A stretch of DNA of 64,000 nt from an uncultured Nocardioides sp. (GTDB taxonomy: Bacteria; Actinomycetota; Actinomycetes; Propionibacteriales; Nocardioidaceae), in NCBI RefSeq assembly GCF_947488025.1, contig NZ_CANKYS010000002.1, positions 434,001 through 498,000 of the forward strand, in the 5' to 3' direction. The notes beneath the pieces were generated by a model, which saw only the letters and a list, made by a program, of their open reading frames with translations, made no database searches and had not been told where the DNA came from. Positions within the stretch are counted from its first letter, which is position 1. Every line of letters begins with the position of its first letter. The position numbers were made by a program, and so were the translations under genes. Of this stretch, positions 33,694-44,188 are shown one piece after another.

Positions 33694-34701
33694 TCAGGAC
33701 GAGGTCGAGAAGGCCGCGTCGAAGGACGCGGCCGGGGCGTCGAACGCCAGCCGCCGCACGAACTCGAGCGCCTCCGGAGCGCCGACGAGACGGTCCATGC
33801 CGGCGTCCTCCCACTCCACCGAGATCGGGCCGTCGTAGCCGATCGTGTTGAGCATCCGGAAGCACGCCTCCCACGGCACGTCGCCATGACCGGTCGAGAC
33901 GAAGTCCCACCCGCGGCGCGGGTCGGCCCAGGCCAGGTGGGAGCCCATGCGACCGTTGCGACCGTTGCCGACCTGCTTCTTCGCGTCCTTGCAGTCGACG
34001 TGGTAGATCCGGTCCTTGAAGTCCCACAGGAAGCCGACCGGGTCGAGGTCCTGCCAGACGAAGTGCGAGGGGTCCCAGTTGAGGCCGAACGCCTCGCGGT
34101 GGTCGATCGCCTCGAGCGCGGCCACGGTGGTCCAGTAGTCGTAGGCGATCTCGGACGGGTGCACCTCGTGGGCGAACTTCACGCCCTCGCTGTCGAAGAC
34201 GTCGAGGATCGGGTTCCACCGGTCGGCGAAGTCCTGGTAGCCGGCGTCGACGAGCGCCTGGGAGGCCGGCGGGAACATCGCGACGTACTTCCAGATCGAG
34301 GACCCGGTGAACCCGACGACGACGTCGACCCCGAGCTTGCGCGCGGCGCGCGCGGTCATCTTCATCTCCTCCGCGGCGCGCTGGCGCACGCCCTCGGCGT
34401 CGCCGTCGCCCCAGATGCGGTCGGGGAGGATGTCGCGGTGGCGGGCGTCGATCGGGTCGTCGCAGACCGCCTGGCCCTTGAGGTGGTTGCTGATCGCGAA
34501 GACCTGCAGGTCGTACTTCTTGAGCATCTCCAGCTTGGCCGGGACGTAGGACTCGTCCTCGACCGCTGCCCACGGGTCGAAGTGGTCGCCCCAGCAGGCC
34601 AGCTCGAGGCCGTCGTAGCCCCAGCCGGAGGCGAGCTTGCACATCTCCTCGAACGGCAGGTCGGCCCACTGGCCGGTGAACAGGGTGACGGGGCGTGGCA
34701 T
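33694..34701 (-). CDS. Sugar phosphate isomerase/epimerase (xylose-isomerase-like TIM barrel)
   Basis: 335 residues. TIM-barrel AP-endonuclease-2 superfamily: [32 protein letters not shown] (metal Glu/His), [21 protein letters not shown] and [12 protein letters not shown] supply the usual metal ligands. Such proteins isomerise or epimerise keto sugars or inositols and often pair with Gfo/Idh/MocA dehydrogenases, one of which is upstream in this island. Specific substrate unknown. Confidence 0.88.
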   Translation of the reverse strand: MPRPVTLFTGQWADLPFEEMCKLASGWGYDGLELACWGDHFDPWAAVEDESYVPAKLEMLKKYDLQVFAISNHLKGQAVCDDPIDARHRDILPDRIWGDGDAEGVRQRAAEEMKMTARAARKLGVDVVVGFTGSSIWKYVAMFPPASQALVDAGYQDFADRWNPILDVFDSEGVKFAHEVHPSEIAYDYWTTVAALEAIDHREAFGLNWDPSHFVWQDLDPVGFLWDFKDRIYHVDCKDAKKQVGNGRNGRMGSHLAWADPRRGWDFVSTGHGDVPWEACFRMLNTIGYDGPISVEWEDAGMDRLVGAPEALEFVRRLAFDAPAASFDAAFSTSS

Positions 34702-34804
34702 GTGTGCTCCTCAGGTAGTGGTGGTGCGTTTCGGCTGGTCGTGCGGATGGTGCGGGTCGTGCGGGTGGTCCAGTGCTATCTGGTGGCCGGTCGGCCGGCG
34801 CGGA

Positions 34805-34840
34805 CCGGTGCCGGGACGGAGCGCCGTGTCCCGGCACCGG
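34805..34840. terminator. Strong hairpin downstream of the giant exoprotein gene
   Basis: Perfect 13-bp stem CCGGTGCCGGGAC (34805-34817) with GTCCCGGCACCGG (34828-34840) and a 10-nt loop, inside the 302-bp gap 34702-35003. The rest of that gap holds no gene; it is GC-rich with GTGCGGGT-type short repeats near 34740-34775. Confidence 0.75.
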
Positions 34841-35003
34841 CCGCTTGGGGGCGGCGTCTTGCGGCACCACTCCCCGCCCGGTCGGGGGCCCGGCCTCCGG
34901 CTCGCACGCAGGGCCGATCCTGCGTACGCGCCGGTTCACCTCACCCGAGGGTGCTGTGGTGGCCGAGCCGCCCGACGTCGGACGTCCTCGTGCTCGCCGG
35001 CGC

Positions 35004-38000
35004 CTACAGCTGCGACTTCAGCGTGCGCGACAGGCGCTTGAGTGCGAGCCTCACCTCCTTGTCGCCCACCCGGGAGGCGAGCCGCTCGAAGCGCTTGAGC
35101 GACCTGACGGCCTGCCCTGCGTCCTTGCGACGGTCGGCACGGTTGGCGGCCTGGAGCTGCTTCTTCAGCTTCTTGGCCAGCTTCGGACCGACCAGGCCCT
35201 GGTCGTCGAGTCGGTTGACGAGCTTCTTGACCTTCCCGTAGGACCGGACCACCACCCGGAAGGTGACCGCCTGCGAGGCCTGGTTGCCGGCCTCGTCGAG
35301 GACGGTGACCTCGAGGGTGTGACGGCCCGGTGCCAGCGACATCGCGTCGAGGCGCACCGGAGCGTTCACCACCTCTCCGTCGAGTCGGACCACCTGCTCG
35401 GCGGCACCCGACGTGGCGTCGGAGACCGTGACCCGTGCGGTCCGGACCGCGGCGACGTCGAGCTTGGCGCCGTCGGCGATGCCGTCGACGGCCACCATGG
35501 GCGCCGTGGCGTCCATCTTGATGGTGGTCGTCTCGATCGCCGAGGTCGTCCCGGCGGCGTCGGTGGCCCGGGCCTGGACCCGGGTGACGCCGTCGGCGCT
35601 GACCTTGAACGGCGCGGTGTACGCCGTCCACGGGCCGTTGTCGATGCGGTACTGGATCGAGACCCGACCCTCGCCGCCGGCACCCGCGAGGGTGACCGTG
35701 ACGGGTGCGGTGAACCAGTTGGCACGACCGTTGGCCGCGGCGGGTGCCGTGGTCATGGTGACCGACGGCTTCGCCGGCTCGACCGGCTCACCCGGCTCGC
35801 TGACGACGACCTCGAGCTGTCCGCCCGCGGTGTTGCCCGCCTTGTCGGCCGCGCGGTAGCGCACCAGGTAGGTCCCCGGCTCGTCGAACGTCAGCGGGGC
35901 GTCGTACGCGCTCCACGTGGTGGCGTCGCCGATCCGGTACTCGATGCCTGCCACACCCGAGGTGGCGTCGGTGGCGGTCAGCGTGACCGTCTTGGTGGTG
36001 CTGCCGGTCTCGGCCGTGGTGACGACCGGAGGAGCGGTGTCGACCTTGACGGTCTCCGAACCGAGCTCCGAGACGTTGCCCGCCACGTCGGTCGAGCGGT
36101 ACTCGACCAGGCGCTCACCCTCGCCGGTCACCGGGACCGCGATGGAGTAGGGCATCCAGTCCCCGCCGTCGATGCGGTACTCGATCGAGCCGAGGCCCGA
36201 CCCGCCCGCAGCGTCGGTGCCCGCCAGGGTGAACGACGGACGGCTGGTGTGCCACCCGTCCTGGCCCGTGGCGTCGGGCACCGTGATCGTCGCGGTCGGT
36301 GCGACCGTGTCGATCTTGACCGTCAGCGACTTCGTCGCCTCCACGTTGCCGGCCTCGTCGGTCGAGCGGTACTCGACCAGGCGCGAACCCTCACCCGTGA
36401 CCTGGACGGCACCGGTGTAGGGCGTCCAGTCGCCCCCGGCGATGCGGTACTCGGTCGAGGCGACGCCCGACCCGTCCGTCTTGTCGGCAGCGGCCAGGGT
36501 GAACGACGGCCGCGTGGTGTACCAGCCGGCCTGGCCGGTGGCGTCCGGGACGGAGATGGTCGTCGTCGGTGACGTGGTGTCGCCCGGCTCCTCGCCACCC
36601 GGCTCGCAGGTGTCGTCCTCACCGAGGGTGAAGAAGTCGAAGCTCGCCGTGATCCCGGCTCCGGCCGTCTGGTTGGCGGCGGAGAGGAGGCCGATCTTCG
36701 GGTCGGTGAGGCCGGCGATGCTGTAGCCGGCGTCCATGTCCGTCCACGACTCACCGTCGGTGCTGTAGCTGCCGAGGACCTCGATGCCGTCCTCGCTGGT
36801 CAGCCGCAGCCACACGGTGGTCGGGAACTCCGCCCCGAGGCCCGGCGTGTTGGTCTCGACGGCACTGGCTGCGGTCTCCCGCGCCGTCTGGATGATGTTG
36901 GACGCGGCGTCGGGGTCCCCGCTGCGTCCCTGGAAGACGTGCTTGAGGTAGTTGTCGTCGTCTCCGTAGATGAGCAGGCCTGCCGACTGGTAGGACCTGT
37001 TGATCGGTGCGGTGACCTTGGTCGTGGCGACGAACGGACCCTCGGGCAGGTCACGGAGGACCAGGTCGCGGGCGGTGTTCGTCGTCTGGTAGAGGTCGGT
37101 CGCCTCCATCGGGATCTTCACCGAGCCGTCGGAGACCGTGAGGTTCCCGCTCGGTCGTACGACGGTCCACGGCGGGGACGCCAGGGACTGGCCGTTGAAC
37201 TCCTCGACGACGCAGGGCTCGGTGCAGGGCACGGCCGTGTCGTCAGGGGTCAGGGTGAAGTAGTCGAACTCGGCAGTGATGTTGTCGGCCGCACCCGCTG
37301 CCGTGCTGCCCAGGGCGAGCAGGCCGACCTTCGGTGCGGTGATGCCGGACAGGTCGCGGGGAGCGGCCGTGCCGTTCGACGTCGTGATGGGGAGCCAGGT
37401 GGCCCCGTCTGTGCTGTAGGTCGGAGTGACGACGTTGCCGTCGGTGCTCGTCATCCGCAGCCACACGGTGTCGGGGAAGTCCGCGCCGAGGGCGGTGGAG
37501 TTGGACTCCGATGCCGTGCCGTTGACCTCCTTGGCGAACTGGATGACGTTGGCCGCCTTGCTGCCCGCCGCGGCCGTGGAACGACCGGAGTAGACGAGCT
37601 TGAGGTAGTTGTTGTCATCGCCGTAGACGATCAGGCCACCCTGCTGGTAGCCGCGGACGGCAGGCAGCGTGAGCTTGGTCGTGACCTCGAAGGCCCCGCC
37701 CGGCAGGTCCTGGAGGACGATGTTGGGCGTGGTGTTGGTGCCCTGGTAGATGTCGGAGTTGGTCAGCGGGATGTTGAGCGTCCCATCGGCCACGGTGAGC
37801 GCCTGGTCGACGCGCACGCTCCGGTTCCACCGCTCGGTGTCGAGGGCATCTCCCACGAAGTCGTCGGAGCGACCGCTGAAGCAGATGTCCTGCGCTGCCC
37901 TGACCCTCACCTCCAGCGTGCGGGTGGTCTTCGCCCCGCGCGAGTCGGTCACGACCGCCGTGACGACGTACGTGCCCGGCGTGGTGTAGGTGTGGCTCGG

Positions 38001-41000
38001 GTTGGCGTCGGTGGAGCTGGTGTCGTCCCCGAAGTCCCACGCGTAGGTGACAGGGATGTCACCGTCGGCGTCCTCGACCGTGCTGGTGAACTGCACGGGC
38101 AGGGGTGCCTCGCCGTTGGTCGTGCTGGCCTCGATCGAGACGGCCGGGGGCTGGTTGTCCGTGACGCCCCGGCCGTTGAAGCGCAGCCAGTTGACGTTGG
38201 CGCCACCCGTGGTGGCCACGACGAACAGCGGCTCGCTGTCGGTCGAGGCTCCGGTGAAGGTGGTCGACACGTCCTGGTAGGTCTGAGCACCGCCCGTGTT
38301 GGGCACGTCCAGCGTGCCGATCACGGTGCCCGTGGGCGAACCCTGCCGGATCTCGAACGCCGCGCCGGCCGTGGTGGAGGCCGCACGCATCGAGACGCCG
38401 GTGATGTTGGTCAGGTTCATCACGTCCCAGGCGAACCAGTCACCGGTCTCGACTCCGTTGACGTTCTGGCCGCCGTCGGTGTCGGTCGTGGTCTGGGTCG
38501 TGACGCCGGGGGTGCCCGAGGTGTTGGCCCCGGTGCGACCGGTGCGGTCGAAGTACTCGGCCTCCTTCTTCTTGGTGTGCAGGATGATGCCGTCGACGCC
38601 CGTCAGCTCGCCGGCCACGCCGGCACCGCTGTCGGTGTAGGTGGCCTTGATGGTGCCGAAGATGTTGGCGCCCACATGGCCGGTGTCACCGGGCAGCGCG
38701 AGGGTGCCGCTGCAGCCCCGGTACTGCTCGTAGTCGTGCGAGTGCTGGTCGTGGCCGAGCCCGGGCTGGACGACGACGCGGTCGCAGTCGATCGTGCCGT
38801 CCTCGGGGTCGCTCACCTCGACCTCGTACTCCAGGTAGTCACCGAACTCGAAGAAGCCGCCGTCCGGGGGCAGGACGAACTCGACGGTCGGGGCGGTGTT
38901 GCCCGCCGTGATGTCGACGTTGGTCGTGCCGGTCCGCTCTCCCTCGTCGGTCACGGTGAGGCGCGCGGTGTAGTCACCCGCCTCCGTGTAGGTCCAGCTG
39001 CCCGTCGGGGTGGTGGCGTCGGTGGTGCCGTCGCCGTCGAAGTCCCACGCGTAGGTCAGGCCCGTGGCGTCACCGGTGTCGGCGTCGAAAGAGGTCGTGC
39101 CGTCGAACTGCACGGTCAGCGGCGCGGGACCCGACGTCCTGTCGGTCGTGGCCCTGGCCACCGGCGCACGGTTGCCCTCGACGTAGTCGATCCGGTAGAT
39201 GCCGGAGTCGGTGTTGTTGCCGTTGAAGCCGCTGCCCCACTCGATCATGTAGAGCGCGCCGTCAGGCCCGAACTGCAGGGCGTGCGGACGCCGCATGGGC
39301 AGGTTCGGCAGGAAGCGGTTGATGTCGGCGTCGTCGGTCCCGGCCTCGTTGAGCTGCACCGTGAACAGCCGGCTGTTGTTCCAGTCGGCCCAGATCGCCT
39401 TGCTGTCGAAGTAGGCGGGCCACTTGCGGTCGGAGGCCAGGTCGGGGTCGTAGGAGTAGGTGCCCGAGGTCATCGGTCCACCGCTGGACCCGATCTCCGG
39501 CGTGCCGGTGAGCGAGGCGTTGTTGCTCTGCCACATGACGGCCGCCTTCGCCGGCGGCAGGTCGGTCAGGCCCGTGTTGTTGGGCGAGTCGTTGACCGGG
39601 TTGGCGCAGTCGAAGGCCGCGCCGGCGGTGCCGCTGGCGAAGTTGTAGTCGTTGTAGGGGGTGTTGTCGCCGACGCAGTAGGGCCAGCCGTAGTTGCCGG
39701 GCTCGTCGAGAATGTTCCACTCGACGCGCCCGTTGGGCCCACGTGTGGCGCTGACCGAGCCTGCGTCCGGACCGTAGTCGGCGACGAGCAGGTTGTTGTT
39801 CTGCTCGTCGAGGCCGATCCGGAACGGGTTGCGGAAGCCCATCGCGTAGATCTCGGGACGGGTCTTGTCGTCGGCGTCCTCGGCCTCGTCGAAGAGATTG
39901 CCCTCCGGGATGCTGTAGCCGCCGGCCGCCAGGGGCTTGATGCGCAGCACCTTGCCCATCAGTGAGTTGGAGTTCGCAGACGTGCGCTGGGCGTCCCAGG
40001 CGCTGCGGCCGGGCCGTTCGTCGATCGGGGTGTAACCGCCGGAGTCGAACGGGTTGGTGTTGTCACCGGTGGCGAGGTAGAGGTTGCCGTCGTTGTCGAA
40101 CTCCATCGCGCCACCCGCGTGGCAGCACTGCTCACGTTGCGTCGGCACGTCGAGGATCGTCGTGGCGGTGTCGACTTGCAACGTGTTGCCCGACATCGTG
40201 TAGCGGGAGATGCGGTCGGTGGCCACCGAGCCCGCGGGCGAGTAGTACAGGTAGACCCAGTTGTTGGTGGCGAAGTCCGGGTCGAGCGCGAGGCCGAGCA
40301 TGCCGAACTCCTGCCCGGTGTAGACCGGGATGTTGCCGGCGGTCACCACGTTGCCGTTGGGCAGGATGATCTTCACGTCGCCGTTGCGGTCGACGTAGAA
40401 CACCCGGCCGTCGTCGGCGATGGCGAGCTCCATGGGGTTCGAGGTGTTCTCGTCGAGCGCGACCTTCTCGAAGCTCGGCTCCAGGGTGGCCTTGCAGTCG
40501 GAGTCGACCACGCCGGCCGCGGTCTCGATGCCGCCAAGGACGTGCTTGAGGAACTTGGCGTCGGTGAACGACGCCTCGGTGTGGCCCATCCCGGTGTACC
40601 AGCTGCGGCCGCCGTCGTAGTCCTGGCACCACGCGATCGGGTGCTCGTTGCCCATCGCTCCGGTGCCCGGGGCGTAGGTCGACTCGTCCAGCGAGGCGAG
40701 CACCTGGACCTTGCCGCGGGGGTTGGTGCGGAAGTTGTACCACTCGTCGGTGCGCTCCCAGCGCGACTCGATGCCGGCGGTGGAGGGGTGCGCGGGGTCC
40801 TCGACCTTGACGGTCGCCGTGGGGGTGCCCGGCGGGTGGTTGTTGAAGTAGGAGCCGACGAGCTCGCCGTACCACGGCCAGCTGTACTCGGTGTCGGACG
40901 CGGCGTGGATGCCGGCGTAGCCGCCACCGGCCTGGATGTAGCGCTCGAACGCACCCTGCTCGGCATCGTTGAGCACGTCACCGGTGGTCGACAGGAAGAT

Positions 41001-41444
41001 GACGACCTCGTACTGCTCGAGGTTGGCGTCGGTGAAGGCGGTGCCGTCCTCGGTGACCGTCACCGTGAAGTTGTTGTCGGCCGCCAGCCCCTGGATGGCG
41101 GTGGTGGCCTCGTCGATGTTCCCGTGGCGGAACGCCGCGGTCTTGGAGAAGACCAGTGCGTCGAACGACTCCTCCGCGGCCGCCGCAGCCGATGCCGCCG
41201 GGTCGGCGGTCCACGGGACCGCGTCGCCCAGGGTGGTCGCGGACTCCTTCTTCTTCCTCTTCTCGGTCCGGTCGGTGGCCGACGCCTCGGGGGCGGTGGC
41301 GGCGGCGCGCTCGGTGCTCGGCGCCGCGGTTGCCGAGGAGGCCAGCCCGATGCCCGCGCCCAGCGGCAGCGACACGAGCAAGGCCATGCTGGAGCCGACT
41401 GCGACGCGAGAGCGCCTCTGCAGTCGCGTGATGAGTCTGTTCAT
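35004..41444 (-). CDS. Giant secreted ThuA / PQQ-type sugar dehydrogenase / PKD / CBM6 multidomain protein
   Basis: 2146 residues from the ATG at 41444. Signal peptide ~1-41 (ends SATAAP). Then ThuA-like domain ~93-312 (LVFSKTAAFRHGNID, GYAGIHAASDTEYSW); GSDH-type beta-propeller ~325-755 (EFGMLGLALDPDF, AMGFRNPFRIGLD); PKD ~757-850; CBM6-like ~960-1093; second PKD ~1099-1182; two DUF1349-like jelly rolls ~1187-1395 and ~1400-1600; four Ig-like OmpL47-type repeats ~1615-2055; and a basic FIMAH-like C-terminus ~2060-2146. No sortase motif or anchor is seen. It likely binds and oxidises or cleaves carbohydrate outside the cell. Lies in the xylose island; the catalytic role is inferred. Confidence 0.9.
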   Translation of the reverse strand: MNRLITRLQRRSRVAVGSSMALLVSLPLGAGIGLASSATAAPSTERAAATAPEASATDRTEKRKKKESATTLGDAVPWTADPAASAAAAAEESFDALVFSKTAAFRHGNIDEATTAIQGLAADNNFTVTVTEDGTAFTDANLEQYEVVIFLSTTGDVLNDAEQGAFERYIQAGGGYAGIHAASDTEYSWPWYGELVGSYFNNHPPGTPTATVKVEDPAHPSTAGIESRWERTDEWYNFRTNPRGKVQVLASLDESTYAPGTGAMGNEHPIAWCQDYDGGRSWYTGMGHTEASFTDAKFLKHVLGGIETAAGVVDSDCKATLEPSFEKVALDENTSNPMELAIADDGRVFYVDRNGDVKIILPNGNVVTAGNIPVYTGQEFGMLGLALDPDFATNNWVYLYYSPAGSVATDRISRYTMSGNTLQVDTATTILDVPTQREQCCHAGGAMEFDNDGNLYLATGDNTNPFDSGGYTPIDERPGRSAWDAQRTSANSNSLMGKVLRIKPLAAGGYSIPEGNLFDEAEDADDKTRPEIYAMGFRNPFRIGLDEQNNNLLVADYGPDAGSVSATRGPNGRVEWNILDEPGNYGWPYCVGDNTPYNDYNFASGTAGAAFDCANPVNDSPNNTGLTDLPPAKAAVMWQSNNASLTGTPEIGSSGGPMTSGTYSYDPDLASDRKWPAYFDSKAIWADWNNSRLFTVQLNEAGTDDADINRFLPNLPMRRPHALQFGPDGALYMIEWGSGFNGNNTDSGIYRIDYVEGNRAPVARATTDRTSGPAPLTVQFDGTTSFDADTGDATGLTYAWDFDGDGTTDATTPTGSWTYTEAGDYTARLTVTDEGERTGTTNVDITAGNTAPTVEFVLPPDGGFFEFGDYLEYEVEVSDPEDGTIDCDRVVVQPGLGHDQHSHDYEQYRGCSGTLALPGDTGHVGANIFGTIKATYTDSGAGVAGELTGVDGIILHTKKKEAEYFDRTGRTGANTSGTPGVTTQTTTDTDGGQNVNGVETGDWFAWDVMNLTNITGVSMRAASTTAGAAFEIRQGSPTGTVIGTLDVPNTGGAQTYQDVSTTFTGASTDSEPLFVVATTGGANVNWLRFNGRGVTDNQPPAVSIEASTTNGEAPLPVQFTSTVEDADGDIPVTYAWDFGDDTSSTDANPSHTYTTPGTYVVTAVVTDSRGAKTTRTLEVRVRAAQDICFSGRSDDFVGDALDTERWNRSVRVDQALTVADGTLNIPLTNSDIYQGTNTTPNIVLQDLPGGAFEVTTKLTLPAVRGYQQGGLIVYGDDNNYLKLVYSGRSTAAAGSKAANVIQFAKEVNGTASESNSTALGADFPDTVWLRMTSTDGNVVTPTYSTDGATWLPITTSNGTAAPRDLSGITAPKVGLLALGSTAAGAADNITAEFDYFTLTPDDTAVPCTEPCVVEEFNGQSLASPPWTVVRPSGNLTVSDGSVKIPMEATDLYQTTNTARDLVLRDLPEGPFVATTKVTAPINRSYQSAGLLIYGDDDNYLKHVFQGRSGDPDAASNIIQTARETAASAVETNTPGLGAEFPTTVWLRLTSEDGIEVLGSYSTDGESWTDMDAGYSIAGLTDPKIGLLSAANQTAGAGITASFDFFTLGEDDTCEPGGEEPGDTTSPTTTISVPDATGQAGWYTTRPSFTLAAADKTDGSGVASTEYRIAGGDWTPYTGAVQVTGEGSRLVEYRSTDEAGNVEATKSLTVKIDTVAPTATITVPDATGQDGWHTSRPSFTLAGTDAAGGSGLGSIEYRIDGGDWMPYSIAVPVTGEGERLVEYRSTDVAGNVSELGSETVKVDTAPPVVTTAETGSTTKTVTLTATDATSGVAGIEYRIGDATTWSAYDAPLTFDEPGTYLVRYRAADKAGNTAGGQLEVVVSEPGEPVEPAKPSVTMTTAPAAANGRANWFTAPVTVTLAGAGGEGRVSIQYRIDNGPWTAYTAPFKVSADGVTRVQARATDAAGTTSAIETTTIKMDATAPMVAVDGIADGAKLDVAAVRTARVTVSDATSGAAEQVVRLDGEVVNAPVRLDAMSLAPGRHTLEVTVLDEAGNQASQAVTFRVVVRSYGKVKKLVNRLDDQGLVGPKLAKKLKKQLQAANRADRRKDAGQAVRSLKRFERLASRVGDKEVRLALKRLSRTLKSQL

Positions 41445-41608
41445 CACGATCCCTTCTGTGGTGACGGATGTGCGCTCCATCAGTTCCGGGGCGGGTCCCC
41501 GGGCGTTCGGCCCCTGTCACGCGGTGGTGCGGTGGATCGGTGGTGCGTCAGGTGGTGCATCGGTGGTGCATGGACGGTGGTTCGGACGGACGGTGGTTCG
41601 GGTGGTGG

Positions 41609-41637
41609 GGCCCGGCGGGTTCGGCGCCCGCCGGGCC
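41609..41637. terminator. Hairpin terminator after xylA
   Basis: Perfect 11-bp stem GGCCCGGCGGG (41609-41619) with CCCGCCGGGCC (41627-41637), loop TTCGGCG, 11 nt beyond the xylA stop. GGTGGT-rich low-complexity sequence (about 41523-41608) separates it from the exoprotein start, so the exoprotein gene probably has its own promoter. Confidence 0.8.
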
Positions 41638-41648
41638 TCGGGGTCTCC

Positions 41649-42809
41649 TCAGCGCACGCCCATCAGGTGCTCGAGGGCGAGCTGGTCGAGTGCCTCCTGG
41701 CCGACGCTGCGCGCGCCGAGGCCCTCCACGTCGTACGACGCCGCGCGGAGGTCGGCGAGCGACTCCCCCTCGGCGAGGGTCGGGGTGCGGAGCATGCCGA
41801 CCTCGGCCGCCTCGAGGGCCGCGACGACGTCGGGGTCGGCACGGAAGGCCTGGACCTTGTCGCGCAGGATCAGGTAGTTGCGCATGCAGCCGCGGGCGGA
41901 CTCCCAGACACCGTCCTCGGCCTCGGCACGCGGGGGCTTGAAGTCGAAGTGCACGTAGCCGTCGTAGGCCTTGCCCGTGCCCGCGCCCAGCAGGGCGTCG
42001 ACGGTCCAGAAGGCGCCGCGCACGTTGCCCGCGCCGAAGCGCAGGTCCTGGTCGAAGCGGGGACCGTGCTGGCCGTTGAGGTCGACGTGGAAGAGCTTGT
42101 CGTGCCAGAGCGCCTGGCTGATGCCGTGGGCGAAGTTGAGCCCGGCCATCTCCTCGTGGCCCACCTCGGGGTTGAGGCCCACCATGTCCGGGTCGTCGAG
42201 CTCGGAGATGAGCGCGAGGGCGTGACCGATGGTCGGGAGCAGGATGTCGCCGCGCGGCTCGTTGGGCTTGGGCTCGAGGGCGAACCGCATGTCGTAGCCC
42301 TGCTCCTTGACGTAGGCGCAGAGCAGGTTGAGCGACTCGCTGTAGCGGTCGAGCGCGGCCTGCACGTCCTTCCCGGCACCGTGCTCGGCGCCCTCGCGGC
42401 CGCCCCAGAGCACGAACGTCTTCGCGCCCAGCGACGCCGCCAGGTCGATGTTGCGCAGCGCCTTGGTGAGCGCGTAGCGCCGCACCTCGCGGTTGTTGGC
42501 GGTGAGCGCGCCCTCCTTGAACACGGGGTGTCCGAAGAGGTTCGTGGTCACCATCTCGACGGCGAGGCCGGTGTCGGCGAGCGCCTTCTCGAAGCGCGCG
42601 AGGACGGCGTCGCGCTTGTCGTCGTCGGGGACGAGGTCGTCGTCGTGGAAGGTGACGGCGGCGGCACCGAGCTCGGCGAGCTTGTAGGTGGCCTCGACCG
42701 GGTCCAGCAGCGCGCGGGAGCTGGGGCCGAACACGTCGGTGCCCTGCCAGCCCACGGTCCAGAGGCCGAACGAGAACTTGTCCTCAGGGGAAGGGGTGTA
42801 GTCGGTCAT
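41649..42809 (-). CDS. xylA: Xylose isomerase
   Basis: Class I (short, actinobacterial-type) xylose isomerase converting D-xylose to D-xylulose. 386 residues from the ATG at 42809. Ring-opening His55 in [10 protein letters not shown], metal and catalytic residues in [27 protein letters not shown] and LFHVDLNGQ. Overlaps the Gfo/Idh/MocA gene by 4 nt and is followed by a terminator. XylB is encoded at the head of the island. Confidence 0.96.
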   Translation of the reverse strand: MTDYTPSPEDKFSFGLWTVGWQGTDVFGPSSRALLDPVEATYKLAELGAAAVTFHDDDLVPDDDKRDAVLARFEKALADTGLAVEMVTTNLFGHPVFKEGALTANNREVRRYALTKALRNIDLAASLGAKTFVLWGGREGAEHGAGKDVQAALDRYSESLNLLCAYVKEQGYDMRFALEPKPNEPRGDILLPTIGHALALISELDDPDMVGLNPEVGHEEMAGLNFAHGISQALWHDKLFHVDLNGQHGPRFDQDLRFGAGNVRGAFWTVDALLGAGTGKAYDGYVHFDFKPPRAEAEDGVWESARGCMRNYLILRDKVQAFRADPDVVAALEAAEVGMLRTPTLAEGESLADLRAASYDVEGLGARSVGQEALDQLALEHLMGVR

Positions 42810-43999
42810 GCGGGGATCTCCTGCCACGAATCGTTGTCAGAGCTGGTCTCGACCGCGGCCAGGACGCGCTGCACCTGGAGTCCGTCGGCAAAGGATGGGG
42901 AGGGGTCGTTGTTGGCCGCGATGTCGCGGACCAGGTCGACGGCCTGGTGGATGAAGCCGTGCTCGTAACCGATGACGTGGCCCGGGGGCCACCACGCGCC
43001 GACGTAGGGGTGCTGCGGCTCGGTGACGAGGATCCGGCGGAAGCCGGCGGTGCGGGCGTCCTCGGTGCCGTCGAAGAAGTGGAGGACGTTCATGTCCTCG
43101 AAGTCGAAGGCGATGCTGCCCTTCGACCCGTTGACCTCGATGCGGATGGCGTTCTTGCGGCCCGACGCGAAGCGGGTCGCCTCGAAGACGCCCATCGCTC
43201 CCCCGCGGAAGTCGGCGAGGAAGGTGGCGGCGTCGTCCACGGTCACCTTGCCGGTGCCCGAGCCGGCCGTGCCGGAGAGGCCGGAGTGCTCGCTGGGGAG
43301 CGGGCGCTCCTCGACGAAGGTGCGCAGGCGGCCGCTGACGCGGCTGATGGTGTCGCCGGTGATGTACTGCGTGATGTCGATGATGTGGGCGCCGATGTCG
43401 CCCAGCGATCCGGAGCCGGCCTTGTCCTTCTCCAGGCGCCACGAGAGCGGAGCCTGCGGGTCGACGATCCAGTCCTGGAGGTACTGCGCCCGCACGTGGT
43501 GCAGCGTGCCGAGCCGGCCCTCGGCGACGAGCTGGCGGGCCAGGGCGATCGCGGGCACGCGTCGGTAGGTGAAGCCGACCATCGCGCGGACGCCGGAGGC
43601 GGCGGCCGCCTCGGCGGCGCGGGTCATCGCCTCGGCCTCCTCGACGCTGTTGGCCAGCGGCTTCTCGCACAGGACGTGCTTGCCGGCCTCGAGGGCGGCG
43701 ATGACGATCTCGGCGTGCGTGTGGCCGGGGGTGCAGACGTCGACGAGGTCGATGTCGTCACGCTCGACGAGGGCCTGCCACGAGGTCTCGGTGGACTCCC
43801 ACCCGAGGCGCTCGGCGGCGGCCCGGACGCCCTGAGGGTCGCGTCCGGCGACGGCGCGCATGCGCGGGCGGAGCGGGAGGTCGAAGAACCGCGGGGCGGT
43901 GCGCCAGGCGTGCGAGTGCGCAGCGCCCATGAAGGCGTAGCCCACCATGCCGACCGACAGCTCACGCTGGCTGTCGGGGGCGTCGGGAGTGGTGGTCAT
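42806..43999 (-). CDS. Gfo/Idh/MocA-family oxidoreductase
   Basis: 397-residue NAD(P)-dependent sugar or inositol dehydrogenase. Rossmann start [17 protein letters not shown], catalytic-Lys motif [15 protein letters not shown], substrate region [16 protein letters not shown]. Substrate cannot be assigned; the context (xylA, ABC sugar importer, TIM-barrel isomerase) suggests oxidation of an imported sugar or its keto form. Separated from the upstream binding-protein gene by a strong terminator, so expression may depend on read-through or its own promoter. Confidence 0.9.
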   Translation of the reverse strand: MTTTPDAPDSQRELSVGMVGYAFMGAAHSHAWRTAPRFFDLPLRPRMRAVAGRDPQGVRAAAERLGWESTETSWQALVERDDIDLVDVCTPGHTHAEIVIAALEAGKHVLCEKPLANSVEEAEAMTRAAEAAAASGVRAMVGFTYRRVPAIALARQLVAEGRLGTLHHVRAQYLQDWIVDPQAPLSWRLEKDKAGSGSLGDIGAHIIDITQYITGDTISRVSGRLRTFVEERPLPSEHSGLSGTAGSGTGKVTVDDAATFLADFRGGAMGVFEATRFASGRKNAIRIEVNGSKGSIAFDFEDMNVLHFFDGTEDARTAGFRRILVTEPQHPYVGAWWPPGHVIGYEHGFIHQAVDLVRDIAANNDPSPSFADGLQVQRVLAAVETSSDNDSWQEIPA

Positions 44000-44150
44000 C
44001 GGACCTCCTCGTTCTGGGCTGGTCGGGGTCGGGACTGGAGTGTCGGGGCGCGGCTCATAGGGCCCGGGTGCCGACGGGCGGCGGACCCGGGTCGTGACGG
44101 TCGCTCAGATGTGGTGTCTCGGTGCGGTGCTCGGGGGTGGCGCCGGGGTG

Positions 44151-44182
44151 CCGCGGCGGCTCCCGGTGGGGAGCCGCCGCGG
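44151..44182. terminator. Strong 14-bp hairpin after the sugar-binding protein gene
   Basis: CCGCGGCGGCTCCC (44151-44164), loop GGTG, GGGAGCCGCCGCGG (44169-44182): a perfect stem ending 6 nt from the stop codon of the binding-protein gene. It could terminate part of the ABC transcripts and protect their 3' end. The rest of 44000-44150 shows no gene. Confidence 0.8.
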
Positions 44183-44188
44183 GACCGA

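Noticed and set aside
36939..39965. Plus-strand open frame of about 1000 residues opposite the ThuA/dehydrogenase gene
   Set aside because: Mirror of a real coding strand; low-complexity Val/Gly/Arg composition without family motifs.
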